NCBI GenBank assembly: GCA_021776075.1
Contig: JAJFGQ010000018.1
Location: 1 to 64,000, forward strand
Source of the DNA: Alphaproteobacteria bacterium
GTDB taxonomy: Bacteria; Pseudomonadota; Alphaproteobacteria; Micavibrionales; Micavibrionaceae
Length of the DNA: 64,000 nucleotides
Direction of reading: 5' to 3'
The translations under genes and the position numbers were made by a program. Under the pieces are notes generated by a model. The model was not told the DNA's origin. It did not search any database and worked only from the letters and a program-made list of their open reading frames with translations. Shown here piece by piece: positions 16,198 through 25,340 of this stretch. Numbering within the stretch: position 1 is the stretch's first letter; each line of letters opens with the position of its first letter.

Positions 16198-17805
16198 TTA
16201 CGGGTTTTTGTGTTCAGCGCCGGGGCGCAGGTAAAACCACCAGTTCAAAATAACGCAAACGGCATAAAAAGCAGCAAAGCCGTAAAGCGCGATTTCCGGT
16301 GTGGTGGCTTTGATCTGTTCCCCGAATACTTTCGGAATGATGAAGGCGCCATAAGCGGCAACGGCTGATGTCCAGCCCAGAACCGGTCCTGTTTGTTCCT
16401 TGTCAAAAACCATAGCGATCGTACGGAAGGTTGAGCCGTTGCCAAGACCCGTTGCCGTGAACAGGATCAGAAACAAAATAAAAAACGGTACGAAGAACTC
16501 TTCAGGCGTTGCCGAAGAGTAGGCTTCCTTCATGAAATAGGCGACGCCCAAAGCGCTGGCAACCATCACAATGGAAATGATTTGTGTAACCAGAGCTCCG
16601 CCGACTTTATCGGCAATCCAGCCGCCGACAGGACGGATCAGAGCGCCGATAAACGGCCCCATCCAGGCAAACATTAAGGCGCTGGGTCCGTTGGCATTGG
16701 CAATATTGTGAGTCATTTCACCGTCAACCATCGTGTGTTGAAAGCCGAAAATGACCTTGATGGCTAGCGGGAAGGCCGCCGAAAAACCGATGAAGGATCC
16801 AAAAGTCATAGTGTAAATGACTGTCATCACCCATGTGTGCGGATGTTTGAATATTTTATATTGCCGTTTCAGGCTTTGGCCTGTTTCACCGGGGATCATT
16901 TTCAGCAACATAACCGTCGCAGCAATGACCGCAGGCAGGACAAGCCATTTGCTAATACCGAAGCCCGAACCATTGGCACTTTCCGGCAGCATAAGCCAGA
17001 GCCCGGCTATGGCTGTGATAAAGCCGATCAGCAACATGATGGAGATTTGTGAAAAGGCGACCGGTGCCGCGCTGATTTTCGGTGACACATGCTCCGCCCG
17101 GATATTGTTCATGCCAAACCATCCTGCAAAAGCCAGCGGGATGAGAAAGATCAGCCAGATAAAACCGGCATTGTGGATGAAGGTTTCCGTACCGGCAGGA
17201 ATTTTCCCAATTAACGTACCACTGGTATTTTTCAGGATCATGGACGTGCCGCCAAAGATACCCATCGTCATGGCCAGAGGGACAAGGATTTGCATCGTGG
17301 TTACACCGAAATTACCCAGCCCGGCGTTCAGACCCAATGACAAGCCCTGCATTTTTTTCGGGAAGAAAAAGCTGATATTTGACATGGAGGAGGCGAAATT
17401 CCCGCCGCCAAAACCGGACAGCAGGGCCAGAATTTGAAATATCCAAAGCGGTGTGTCTCTGTCCTGTAAAGCGATGCCCGCGCCGACAGCCGGAATCATC
17501 AGAAGGGCCGTGGTAAAGAAAATTGTATTGCGGCCACCGGCAAGTCGGATAAAGAATGTGCTGGGAATACGCAGTGTAGCGCCGGACAATCCGGCAATCG
17601 CCATCAGGGAAAATAACTCGGCCTTTTCAAATGCAAAGCCCAGATTAAGCATCTGTACGGTAATAACACCCCAGTAGAGCCATACGGCGAAACCGCAAAG
17701 CAGGGAAGGGATGGAAATCCACAAATTGCGGAAAGCCGTTTTTTTGCCGCCGGATTCCCATTGTTCTTCATTTTCCGGGTCCCATTCGATGAGGTCTTTA
17801 GCCAT
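16198..17805 (-). CDS. narK: NarK2-type nitrate/nitrite transporter
   Basis: A major facilitator protein of 535 residues with about 12 or more membrane segments. It belongs to the long NarK group that exchanges nitrate for nitrite during respiration. Both nitrate signatures are visible: GFGGGNFASSMSNISFFFPK with GLNAGLGNFGVTTMQ in the first half, and a related GLGNGSTFRTIAMVF in the second. The ATG follows AAAGGACCTTCATC. It is the second gene after narK1 (23-base gap); in Paracoccus and relatives the two types are fused into one protein. Confidence 0.92.
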   Translation of the reverse strand: MAKDLIEWDPENEEQWESGGKKTAFRNLWISIPSLLCGFAVWLYWGVITVQMLNLGFAFEKAELFSLMAIAGLSGATLRIPSTFFIRLAGGRNTIFFTTALLMIPAVGAGIALQDRDTPLWIFQILALLSGFGGGNFASSMSNISFFFPKKMQGLSLGLNAGLGNFGVTTMQILVPLAMTMGIFGGTSMILKNTSGTLIGKIPAGTETFIHNAGFIWLIFLIPLAFAGWFGMNNIRAEHVSPKISAAPVAFSQISIMLLIGFITAIAGLWLMLPESANGSGFGISKWLVLPAVIAATVMLLKMIPGETGQSLKRQYKIFKHPHTWVMTVIYTMTFGSFIGFSAAFPLAIKVIFGFQHTMVDGEMTHNIANANGPSALMFAWMGPFIGALIRPVGGWIADKVGGALVTQIISIVMVASALGVAYFMKEAYSSATPEEFFVPFFILFLILFTATGLGNGSTFRTIAMVFDKEQTGPVLGWTSAVAAYGAFIIPKVFGEQIKATTPEIALYGFAAFYAVCVILNWWFYLRPGAEHKNP

Positions 17806-17828
17806 GATGAAGGTCCTTTTCCGTTTTG

Positions 17829-19124
17829 TTATTTGTGTTTCAGTATTCCGAGTTCCGGCAGAAATTTAGGCCCCCGTAATTCAGGATGAATGCGATGCTC
17901 CATAATCAGTATGGCGAAATGCATCCATGTCAGCGCAATGGCGGTGATCGCAAAAAGCAGCATGAAGCAGCTTGTCCAGACACCGATCATGTCGTTCATG
18001 ACACCAAAGGCGATAGGCAGGCAAAAACCGCCCAGTCCGCCGATCAGGCCGACAACACCGCCCACGGCGCCGACATGATCCGGGTAATAAACCGGAATAT
18101 GCTTGTAGACGGCGGCCTTACCGAGCGACATAAAAAACCCGAGAATCATCGTCAGCACAACAAAGGGAACAAGCCCGATGGCGATTGTAAAGTCGATAGG
18201 GCCTTCAATGCCATGGATGCGGTAATCCGTTGCCGGATAGGACATAAAGAAAAGGCAAATGACAGAGGCCGTGAAGGTCCAGTACATGACATGCCGGGCG
18301 CCGAATTTGTCCGACATCCAGCCGCCGAGTGCACGAAACACACTACCCGGCAGGGCATAGGCTGCGGCTAGTGAGCCGGCGAGTCTAATATCCAGTCCGT
18401 ACATACCGACATAATAGCGCGGCAGCCACAATGCCAGAGCGACAAAACCGCCGAAGACAAAGAAATAATAGAGAGAAAAGCGCCAGACCTGAATGTTTTT
18501 AAGGGGCTCCAATTGTTCCAAAATAGGGCGCGGTTTTTCGTTCTTTTCCTTACGGGCGACCAGTTTGGGGTCATCTTTACTAAACAGGAAGAAAAGGATG
18601 GCTGTGCAAAACAGAACAGCCGCATATATTTGTGCCGTATTTTCCCAACCATAGGCCACCAGTAAGAAAGGGGCACCAAAATTGGTAATGGCCGCGCCGA
18701 TATTCCCGACGCCGAAGATACCCAAAGCCGTACCCTGTTTTTCTTTTTCATACCATTGGGACACATAGGCTATGCCGACGGCAAAGGAACCGCCTGCCAG
18801 CCCAACCCCCAGAGCCGCGAACAGAAACATGTGATATGTTGTTACGCTTGAAAGCAGGTAAGTCGCCACAGCGGAGCATAACATTGTTAAGGTAAAGACA
18901 AGGCGTCCGCCGTACTGATCCGTCCAGATTCCCAGGAGCAAGCGGCTCAATGATCCGGTAAGAACGGGCGTTGCCACTAACAAACCAAACTGCGTGTCCG
19001 ATAACCCCAGATTTTCTTTAATCTGAAGGCCCAGAATAGAAAAAATCGTCCATACGGCAAAACAGACTGTAAAGGAAAAGGTGCTGAGGGAAAGGGCCCG
19101 GGTTTGTTCTGTTTTTGTGGTCAT
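17829..19124 (-). CDS. narK: NarK1-type nitrate/proton symporter
   Basis: A major facilitator protein of 431 residues, shorter than its neighbour and of the NarK1/NasA type, thought to import nitrate with protons and so start respiration. It shows GVGLAGGSFAVGIAYVSQWY and GIFGVGNIGAAITNFGAPF in the first half and the signature-like GGVVGLIGGLGGFCLP in the second. First gene of the narK1-narK2-narGHJI-ppiC unit; the FNR box at 19244-19257 lies about 120 bases upstream of its ATG. Confidence 0.92.
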   Translation of the reverse strand: MTTKTEQTRALSLSTFSFTVCFAVWTIFSILGLQIKENLGLSDTQFGLLVATPVLTGSLSRLLLGIWTDQYGGRLVFTLTMLCSAVATYLLSSVTTYHMFLFAALGVGLAGGSFAVGIAYVSQWYEKEKQGTALGIFGVGNIGAAITNFGAPFLLVAYGWENTAQIYAAVLFCTAILFFLFSKDDPKLVARKEKNEKPRPILEQLEPLKNIQVWRFSLYYFFVFGGFVALALWLPRYYVGMYGLDIRLAGSLAAAYALPGSVFRALGGWMSDKFGARHVMYWTFTASVICLFFMSYPATDYRIHGIEGPIDFTIAIGLVPFVVLTMILGFFMSLGKAAVYKHIPVYYPDHVGAVGGVVGLIGGLGGFCLPIAFGVMNDMIGVWTSCFMLLFAITAIALTWMHFAILIMEHRIHPELRGPKFLPELGILKHK

Positions 19125-19243
19125 TGCCGTCTTCCATCCTCAGTTTTACGCTTATGGCGATTTTGTCGTTGACTGTTGCCTGTCACAGCAGATTTTCGCT
19201 TGCCGCCATATTAGATTCTTGTCATGAATATGAGGTAATGGAC

Positions 19244-19257
19244 TTGATTAAGATCAA
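19244..19257. promoter_or_regulatory. FNR-type operator between the nar operon and the regulator gene
   Basis: TTGATTAAGATCAA is a perfect FNR-type site. Toward narK1 a -10-like AAGAAT (plus-strand 19215-19220) would put a start about 42 bases from the box centre, close to the class II spacing; the adjoining TAATAT at 19208-19213 is an alternative. Toward the regulator gene the box ends only 14 bases before the ATG at 19272 and abuts its ribosome binding site, a position suited to autorepression. Confidence 0.88.
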
Positions 19258-19271
19258 GAAGGGATTAATGA

Positions 19272-20048
19272 ATGTCTGCCAACTGTGCTCCTCTTTCTGC
19301 ATCGTCACCCGGTATTACGACAGATGTATTTCACTTAAAATCGGGAGAAGCCCTTTTATTCAAAGGACTCTCAGAAGAAAGCCTGCAAACGCTTTTGCAA
19401 TATTCTGTAATAAAAGAGTATGAAACGGGCTCCTTTTTGTTGCAGCAGGGTGACAATCCGTCGCACCTTTATCTTGTCCTGGATGGTGCGGTGAAGACAA
19501 TGCGTCATGGCGAAAACGGAGAGGAAGCCGTCATCCGTATGTTGCAGGCAGGCGACACCTTTATGGAAGACGCTTTGTTTATGGACTGCCCTTCTCTGGT
19601 GACGGTGCAGATTGTAGATGAGGCACGGCTCTTGTTAATTCCGGCCCGCATTATCAGGGCATTGGTTATGGTGGATCAGAACTTTTCTCTTAATCTTCTT
19701 AAAATTGCGACTCGTCATTACAAAGAAGCCATTCACCAGATTGATAGTATTTTGATGAAATCACCGGTTCAGAGAATTGGTTATTATTTGCTGGGTTTAT
19801 ATCTGGAGCAGGATGCTCATGGTTTGGAGATTGTTCTACCCCATAAAAAGGCAACGGTTGCCAGCCATTTGGGGATGAAACCGGAAACGTTTTCGCGCGC
19901 TTTGAATCAGATCCGGCAAATGGGGGTTGATATTGAGGGTGACCGAATCCTTTTGAAAGATTCCTATGCGCTCTGTCAGTTTTGTGATTCCGATTCCGCT
20001 TTTCATTGTGAACAGTGCGATACAACCGGGTGCTCTTTTTGTCAGTGA
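19272..20048 (+). CDS. CRP/FNR-family regulator with three C-terminal CxxC pairs
   Basis: A 258-residue regulator. Residues about 25-145 form the cyclic-nucleotide-type beta-barrel (SFLLQQGDNPSHLYLVLDGA); 170-230 form the winged HTH, whose recognition helix KPETFSRALN has the E-xx-SR residues of FNR that read TTGAT. The N-terminus has only one Cys (Cys5), so the FNR-type N-terminal iron-sulfur ligands are missing. Instead the last 24 residues carry six cysteines: Cys235, 238, 246, 249, 254 and 257, as three CxxC pairs. A C-terminal cluster senses oxygen in Bacillus Fnr, so a similar arrangement is possible. It is divergent from the nar operon and probably controls it and moa. Confidence 0.9.
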   Translation: MSANCAPLSASSPGITTDVFHLKSGEALLFKGLSEESLQTLLQYSVIKEYETGSFLLQQGDNPSHLYLVLDGAVKTMRHGENGEEAVIRMLQAGDTFMEDALFMDCPSLVTVQIVDEARLLLIPARIIRALVMVDQNFSLNLLKIATRHYKEAIHQIDSILMKSPVQRIGYYLLGLYLEQDAHGLEIVLPHKKATVASHLGMKPETFSRALNQIRQMGVDIEGDRILLKDSYALCQFCDSDSAFHCEQCDTTGCSFCQ

Positions 20049-21283
20049 AACAAGGGCAAAAGCGGATAAAACTCTATGATGTCTCCCGCTGTTAGCTGTG
20101 TTTCCTCTTCCGGCAGGACGGCCCAGCTATTCGCTGTTAAGAGCGGATGAACCATGAATGATTGTTGGCCGTCCAGTATTTCGATTTCTGTTGTGGCTGC
20201 GCCGGTGTTTTTGGTGACCGCTTTCATAAAGAACCTGAAATCGGCCTTTCGTTTCGTATAGTCATGGGTGAGCCTTGCTTTTAAAGAGGCCTCCATCGGC
20301 TGACCTCTCATGGTTTGCAGACAGGGCGAGACAAAAAAGCGTAATCCTGTGGCTGTGGCAACCGGGTTGCCGGGAAGACCAAAGAACAAAGGGCCGTTAT
20401 CCGGAAAGCGAGCGCACAGAATGGGTTTCCCCGGCCTGACCTTCACTTTATGAAACAGGATTTCGGCCCCCATATCTTCCAGTGCTTTCCGCACAAAATC
20501 GTGAGCACCGGCGGATACAGCTCCGGTGGAGACGATCAGATCCATGCCGTCATCTCTCATTTTGTTGACAGCACGGGCAAAGCTGGTTTCGTCATCAGGG
20601 ATACTGCCGTAACTGTGTGTGTCGGCGCCAAGAGCGGGTAGCATGGCTTTGAGGTAGGGACCGGTCGAATTATAGATTTGTCCCGGTTCCAGATTGTCAT
20701 TGAGATCATCAACGATTTCACGCCCCGTAGAGACATAGCCCACTTTTGGTTTGCAATAGACGGGAATTGTCCCGAGTCCTAAAGTCGCCAAAAGCAAAAC
20801 ATGTTGTTCATTTAAAATATCTCCCGGAGACAGAACAGGGGCGCCCGCTTTGAAATCCTCCCCCGCAAGGCGTATGTGATCACCTGTGGCAGCCGGTTTA
20901 TTGAAGAGAACCGTCTTGTTTTTCTTTATTGTGTCTTCAACCGGTACAATTGTGTCGCATCCCGGTGGCAGGGGTGCGCCGGTCATAATTTCCAGACAGT
21001 CTCCCTGTGATAAGGGCTGCGAAAAAGGCCGGTCTCCGGCGGCAATTTTTCCGGCAATATTGAGAGGGACAGGGTTGTCATTGCCCGCTGCGGCGATATT
21101 TTCTGCACGCAGGGCAAAGCCATCCATGGCTGAATTATCAAAGGGCTGAACGGCTATGGGCGCTTTGATGTCCTGTGTGCCTATACGATTGACGATATGC
21201 TCCAGAGAGACATGCTCTTCTGCTAAAAGGCGTTTTTGACCTTCTCGCCGGATGATTTTAAGGGCGTCGTCGTAGGAAATCAT
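20042..21283 (-). CDS. moeA: Molybdopterin molybdenumtransferase MoeA
   Basis: Inserts molybdate into adenylated molybdopterin. The 413-residue protein has the family segments QPFDNSAMDGFALR near residue 43, ITGAPLPPGCDTIVPVEDT, STGREIVDD, STGAVSAGAHDFV and FFGLPGNPVATATG, and a C-terminal MoeA domain IV. The gene converges on the FNR-type regulator gene and overlaps its last seven bases. It has no Moco gene directly upstream and is divergent from the SDF transporter. Confidence 0.94.
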   Translation of the reverse strand: MISYDDALKIIRREGQKRLLAEEHVSLEHIVNRIGTQDIKAPIAVQPFDNSAMDGFALRAENIAAAGNDNPVPLNIAGKIAAGDRPFSQPLSQGDCLEIMTGAPLPPGCDTIVPVEDTIKKNKTVLFNKPAATGDHIRLAGEDFKAGAPVLSPGDILNEQHVLLLATLGLGTIPVYCKPKVGYVSTGREIVDDLNDNLEPGQIYNSTGPYLKAMLPALGADTHSYGSIPDDETSFARAVNKMRDDGMDLIVSTGAVSAGAHDFVRKALEDMGAEILFHKVKVRPGKPILCARFPDNGPLFFGLPGNPVATATGLRFFVSPCLQTMRGQPMEASLKARLTHDYTKRKADFRFFMKAVTKNTGAATTEIEILDGQQSFMVHPLLTANSWAVLPEEETQLTAGDIIEFYPLLPLFH

Positions 21284-21313
21284 GGTGCGCTCTCTTTCCT
21301 GAGTGTGATTTTT

Positions 21314-21343
21314 TTGACATATTGCTTAATTTAATGATATGAC
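21314..21343 (+). promoter_or_regulatory. Predicted sigma-70 promoter of the SDF transporter gene
   Basis: TTGACA at 21314-21319 is a perfect -35 element; TATGAC at 21338-21343, 18 bases further on, matches the -10 consensus at four of six positions. It would start transcription near 21350, about 30 bases before the coding region. Confidence 0.5.
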
Positions 21344-21383
21344 AATAGACGGCATATTTTAGGAAATTAAAAAGCAATTGGCA

Positions 21384-23177
21384 ATGAACATTCAGTCTTT
21401 TATGGAGAGTTCTTCTTTAAATCAAAATGCGTTCCAGAAAAAACTTCTGGAGGTTTTAGCGCATGGTAATCCGGCGCAGGAAGAGCTTCTCGTCCGGATT
21501 CTTGAGAAAAAGTTTTTTGGCGCTAAAAACGGAGCGTCGGCGCTGACTTTTTCTGACTTGTCTTATATCCTGGAAGTCTTTCACCGGCACGGTCTTGATA
21601 TTGACCCGACCCGACTTGAATCAAAAACACCCTTTTCCCAGCCCGCTTTTTACCGGTCAATCCGTGAGAATTTTGAAGATACTGTCGCTCTGAAGGATCA
21701 GCTCCGTATTTTACAGGAAGAGGGCAAAACGGAAAAAGGTTTCTTCAGAACGCATTTTAATCTTTTTACCAGTCAGGACCCGATCGAAAAAGCTGTTCAG
21801 GATATTGTGGAGTTTGAAAAATATTGCCGCAAAAACGGGATTACGTTTGATGAGGTGAGTCAGCAGCTTGTTGTTGGCAAAAAACCGGATACGGCATGGA
21901 CGAAGATCAAGGATTATCGCTTCTTGCTGACGGCTGTTGCCGGTGGTGCTTTGGGAATGGGCGGCATTAATCTGGCAGAGCAGGTCCCTGTTCTGGGCGC
22001 ACTTCCCGGTTTCTTTTTTCAGGCCTTGCCCTATATTGCCCTGCCTTTTATCAGCCTGAATATTTTCCGAGCTTTTTCAGAAAAAAGCATGATGAAGGAA
22101 ATCGGTACATTTGGCCGCTTTGCAGCCTTGATGGGGATGGGTGTTTTGATCGGTCTGGGTGTAACCAGTGCGATGTCGGGGCTTCTGACGCCTCTCAATG
22201 AGGTTGCCGAGATTGTGGAGGCCGCCGTAGAGACGCCTTTCAGCCCTTCGCAATATATCCTGCACGGCATTGGTTTGTTTGCCATTTTCTCCAGTGTTTA
22301 CAAGGCGGCCAGGTCCCGGGTTTCCAAAGGTTTTAATGAGGTATCAGAGGCAGGGGGCCAGTTAAGCGCCGGGTTAAGCGCAGTATTTCGGAAGGCCGTA
22401 GAGAAGACTGTGGAAACGGGAAAACTGTTTGAAAAAGCAGCCCGCTTTGTTGATAAGCTTTTTATTAATTATCTGGATTTTGTGGGTATGCCGGCGATTG
22501 CTGTCATGCTTTCCAAAACGTTGGCCGAGGGCGGATTCAAAGAGATGATGGCCAGTTACGGCGGCTACTATGCGACTGTTGCTGTGGGTATGCTAACCTG
22601 CGCGGCGGCATTGGGGGGCGCGGCCCGTCTTTATGGCTGCCGCAAAAAAGAATTCAGGGAAATGGCAAAAACAACGGCGACGGCTTTCGGCATTTCATCA
22701 AGTGCGGCAACGATGCCGGTTACCAAGGAAAGCCTGAAACAGATGGGTGTTTCAAAAGCCACAAGAAATTCTGTTGTGCCGCTGGGTGCCAATTTTAACA
22801 TGATGGGAACGTCTTTATATCTGGGTGTTACGGCGTCTTGCGCCACAGTGATGTACGGTCTTGATCCGACATTGGGGCAAATGGCCGGTATTATGGGGCT
22901 TTCCGTGGCGACGGCCTTTGGTATGCCGGGGACTCCGGCTTCGACGATCCTGTTTCTTGACCCGGTCTTGCAAAAAGCAGGGCTCTCCCCGGAACAGGCA
23001 GCTAAAATATATGAAATGGTTATACCGATGGATCGTTTCTTTGATATGGGACAAACGGCGCTGAATGTAACCGGTGATATGGTGGTGTCTCTGGATACGG
23101 ATCGGGCGTTGAAAATAAAACGGGCGCGTAATATGGACCGTATACGGACAGAAAAGCTGTCCTTAAATCAAGCTTGA
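21384..23177 (+). CDS. SDF-family (dicarboxylate/amino acid:cation) symporter with N-terminal extension
   Basis: Residues about 170-580 form a GltPh-like transporter. The HP1 region SSAATMPVTKESLKQMG, the TM7 segment VPLGANFNMMGTSLY (NMDGT in relatives, here NMMGT) and the TM8 segment FFDMGQTALNVTGDMV are recognisable. The HP2 region reads GMPGTPASTILF, unlike the usual glutamate or C4-dicarboxylate carriers, so the substrate is unknown. The first 170 residues are soluble, helical and charged, with no family I recognise. The ATG at 21384 is used here; an in-frame TTG at 21378 is also possible, with AGGA at 21361-21364 as the only nearby ribosome binding site. It precedes argS by 60 bases. Confidence 0.85.
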   Translation: MNIQSFMESSSLNQNAFQKKLLEVLAHGNPAQEELLVRILEKKFFGAKNGASALTFSDLSYILEVFHRHGLDIDPTRLESKTPFSQPAFYRSIRENFEDTVALKDQLRILQEEGKTEKGFFRTHFNLFTSQDPIEKAVQDIVEFEKYCRKNGITFDEVSQQLVVGKKPDTAWTKIKDYRFLLTAVAGGALGMGGINLAEQVPVLGALPGFFFQALPYIALPFISLNIFRAFSEKSMMKEIGTFGRFAALMGMGVLIGLGVTSAMSGLLTPLNEVAEIVEAAVETPFSPSQYILHGIGLFAIFSSVYKAARSRVSKGFNEVSEAGGQLSAGLSAVFRKAVEKTVETGKLFEKAARFVDKLFINYLDFVGMPAIAVMLSKTLAEGGFKEMMASYGGYYATVAVGMLTCAAALGGAARLYGCRKKEFREMAKTTATAFGISSSAATMPVTKESLKQMGVSKATRNSVVPLGANFNMMGTSLYLGVTASCATVMYGLDPTLGQMAGIMGLSVATAFGMPGTPASTILFLDPVLQKAGLSPEQAAKIYEMVIPMDRFFDMGQTALNVTGDMVVSLDTDRALKIKRARNMDRIRTEKLSLNQA

Positions 23178-23237
23178 GATCATGATGGCTTTCCCCTACT
23201 ATCCGTCACTTAATTTCACAGACTAGAGTAATATCTT

Positions 23238-24941
23238 ATGTTTCACGAACAGGCCGGACTGGTTATCGATGCGATTGCGAAAAACAGCGCTTACGGGGCT
23301 TTTGTTTCGCAGATACAAATAGCGCGTCCACCTCAACTGAAAGCGGGAGACCTTAGTCTCGCCCTTTTCAGAATGGCCAAAGAGCTCGCGATGACGCCTC
23401 CCGCACTGGCACAGGAAATTGCTGATAACACGGTATTTCCTGATTGTGTTGAGTCCGTTTCTGTGGCCGGTCCGTATCTCAATATCTTTTTCAAACGCCC
23501 GGCTTTTGCGCAGGCGCTTTTGAAGGCCGTTCAGGATAAAAATTATGGCACGACTGATGAAGGCAAGGGACAAAAAGTCTTAATTGAGCATACCAGTATT
23601 AACCCGAATGCCAGCCCCCATATAGGGCGGGCGCGTAATGCCATTATTGGTGATAGCGTTTCGCGTCTTATGCGGTTTTTGAATTATCAGGTGGAAGTTC
23701 ATTACTATGTGAACGATATGGGGAAGCAGATTGCCATGCTGGTTCTGGCATGCCGTGATAAACCCGATGTCGTATTTCATGAAATTCTGGATATTTATGT
23801 TGAGGCGAACAAGCGTTTGGAAGAAGATCCCGCTTTCGAGCAGGAGGTGTTCGGCCTTTTGAAAAAATTTGAGGAAGGCGATCAAACCGTCAGGAACGAT
23901 TTCCGCCGGATTGCCGATATTTGTGTCGCAGGGCAGAAGGGTATTCTGAACGGTATTAATATTGATTATGATGTTTTCGATTATGAATCCGACTTTCTGC
24001 GTAATGAGGAGCTGGAAGAAAAGCTGGCAGTATTGGAAAAGTCCGGTACGGTTTTTCTTGATGAAGATAAACGTCTGGTTCTGGATTTACAAAAGCTCGG
24101 TTTTTCAAGAGAAGAGGGGCGCTATTCCGTTCTGAAAAGAGGGAATGGCAGCACGATGTACGGCTATCGTGATTTTGCCTATCATATGTACAAGCTCGCG
24201 ATTGCGACGGGGAAAGAGAATAATATCGTTGTTTTGGGAGAAGACCATAAACTCTATTTTGAGCAGCTTTCCCTTGTTCTGGAGGCCTTTGGTTATACGC
24301 CCCCCAGTGCCATCCATTACTCTTTCATTCGTTTGAGTGAGGGAAAGATGTCGACCAGAAAAGGCAGTGTTGTGCTGCTGGAAGATTTTCTTGAGGAAGC
24401 GCATCAACGGGTTAAGGAAAAAATAAAAACGAATACGAGTGATCTTTCTGAAACGGAACTTGATGAGCTTGCCCATATTATTGCTGTGGGGGCCGTTCGT
24501 TTCGGTGTCATTAAGGTGAAGCCGAACAGTAATATCGTCTTTGACTGGGATCAGGCGTTGTCATTTGAAGGTGATACGGGACCGTATATTCAATATAGCT
24601 ATGTCCGGGCGCAGTCTATTTTAAGGGCTGCGGGGGCTTATGTTGCGCCATTGGACGGTTTAACCTGCGCAATATCAGACGAAGCCTGGGAGCTACTTTT
24701 ATCACTGTCTTTATTTGATGATGTGTTGCTGCGGGCAAAAAAGACAATAAACCCGGCAATGATTGCGCAATATATGATAGAGATTGCCCAGAAATTTAAT
24801 AAGTTTTATCACAGTGTTCATATTCTCAGTAATGAAGATCAGAACGTTGTTGCGCTGGGATTGGGGCTATGTCAGGCAACCGGACGAGTCATTGAAAACG
24901 GGATGATGCTTTTGGGCATTCAATTGCCCGAAAAGATGTAG
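23238..24941 (+). CDS. argS: Arginyl-tRNA synthetase
   Basis: Class I synthetase charging tRNA-Arg, 567 residues. It has an N-terminal Add1-type domain (about 1-110), then EHTSINPNASPHIGRARNAI, where the HIGH motif reads HIGR, the KMSTRKG signature near residue 372, and FDWDQALSFEGDTGPYIQYSYVR, which is diagnostic of ArgRS. The C-terminal anticodon-binding DALR domain ends with KFYHSVHIL. The sequence resembles the archaeal/clostridial branch more than the E. coli branch. No second argS is in the window. Confidence 0.93.
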   Translation: MFHEQAGLVIDAIAKNSAYGAFVSQIQIARPPQLKAGDLSLALFRMAKELAMTPPALAQEIADNTVFPDCVESVSVAGPYLNIFFKRPAFAQALLKAVQDKNYGTTDEGKGQKVLIEHTSINPNASPHIGRARNAIIGDSVSRLMRFLNYQVEVHYYVNDMGKQIAMLVLACRDKPDVVFHEILDIYVEANKRLEEDPAFEQEVFGLLKKFEEGDQTVRNDFRRIADICVAGQKGILNGINIDYDVFDYESDFLRNEELEEKLAVLEKSGTVFLDEDKRLVLDLQKLGFSREEGRYSVLKRGNGSTMYGYRDFAYHMYKLAIATGKENNIVVLGEDHKLYFEQLSLVLEAFGYTPPSAIHYSFIRLSEGKMSTRKGSVVLLEDFLEEAHQRVKEKIKTNTSDLSETELDELAHIIAVGAVRFGVIKVKPNSNIVFDWDQALSFEGDTGPYIQYSYVRAQSILRAAGAYVAPLDGLTCAISDEAWELLLSLSLFDDVLLRAKKTINPAMIAQYMIEIAQKFNKFYHSVHILSNEDQNVVALGLGLCQATGRVIENGMMLLGIQLPEKM

Positions 24942-24943
24942 GA

Positions 24944-25315
24944 TCAGTCGGTAAGAACATCAACAATGTGTCCGATTTTTTCTTTGAGGTGAGGGTCTTC
25001 TATATGCGCTATTTTATAAAAGAGCTCCCGTGTGTCGCCGTCCATTTCAATTAGTGAAATCTTTTCAGAGTCTTCAGCCCATTCGATACCTTTGAAAAAA
25101 CGCTCATAAGGAACGTCGAGGAGATGTTTGAGTTTGTACAGGGAAGAAACGGGCAGGCGATTGCTTCCTCTTTCATACTTTTGAAGCTGTTGATAGGAAA
25201 CGCCCAGAATCTCACCCATCTTTGTTTGGGAAATGCCGGCTGTGAATCGTAGGTTTTTCAGGTTACGACCCACAAAAACATCAATTTTTTCCGGTTTTGC
25301 TTTCTTTTTAGACAT
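24944..25315 (-). CDS. XRE-family HTH regulator
   Basis: A 123-residue transcription regulator with a Cro/CI-type HTH at residues about 15-70: GRNLKNLRFTAGISQTKMGE then GVSYQQLQKYERGSNRLP. The C-terminal 45 residues are acidic and may dimerise. Proteins of this size and layout are common in alphaproteobacteria. The ATG at 25315 has AAGG eight bases upstream. It is divergent from the S24-like regulator gene and probably acts at the three palindromes between them; its end is three bases from the end of argS. Confidence 0.88.
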   Translation of the reverse strand: MSKKKAKPEKIDVFVGRNLKNLRFTAGISQTKMGEILGVSYQQLQKYERGSNRLPVSSLYKLKHLLDVPYERFFKGIEWAEDSEKISLIEMDGDTRELFYKIAHIEDPHLKEKIGHIVDVLTD

Positions 25316-25340
25316 TTTCACAACCTTTGCGCTCTTGTTA

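Noticed and set aside
17886-18371. Plus-strand open frame of 161 codons opposite narK1
   Set aside because: Antisense to a well-supported transporter gene, with low-complexity His/Asp-rich translation.
21378-21383. TTG start for the SDF symporter
   Set aside because: No better ribosome binding site than the ATG two codons later; ATG preferred.
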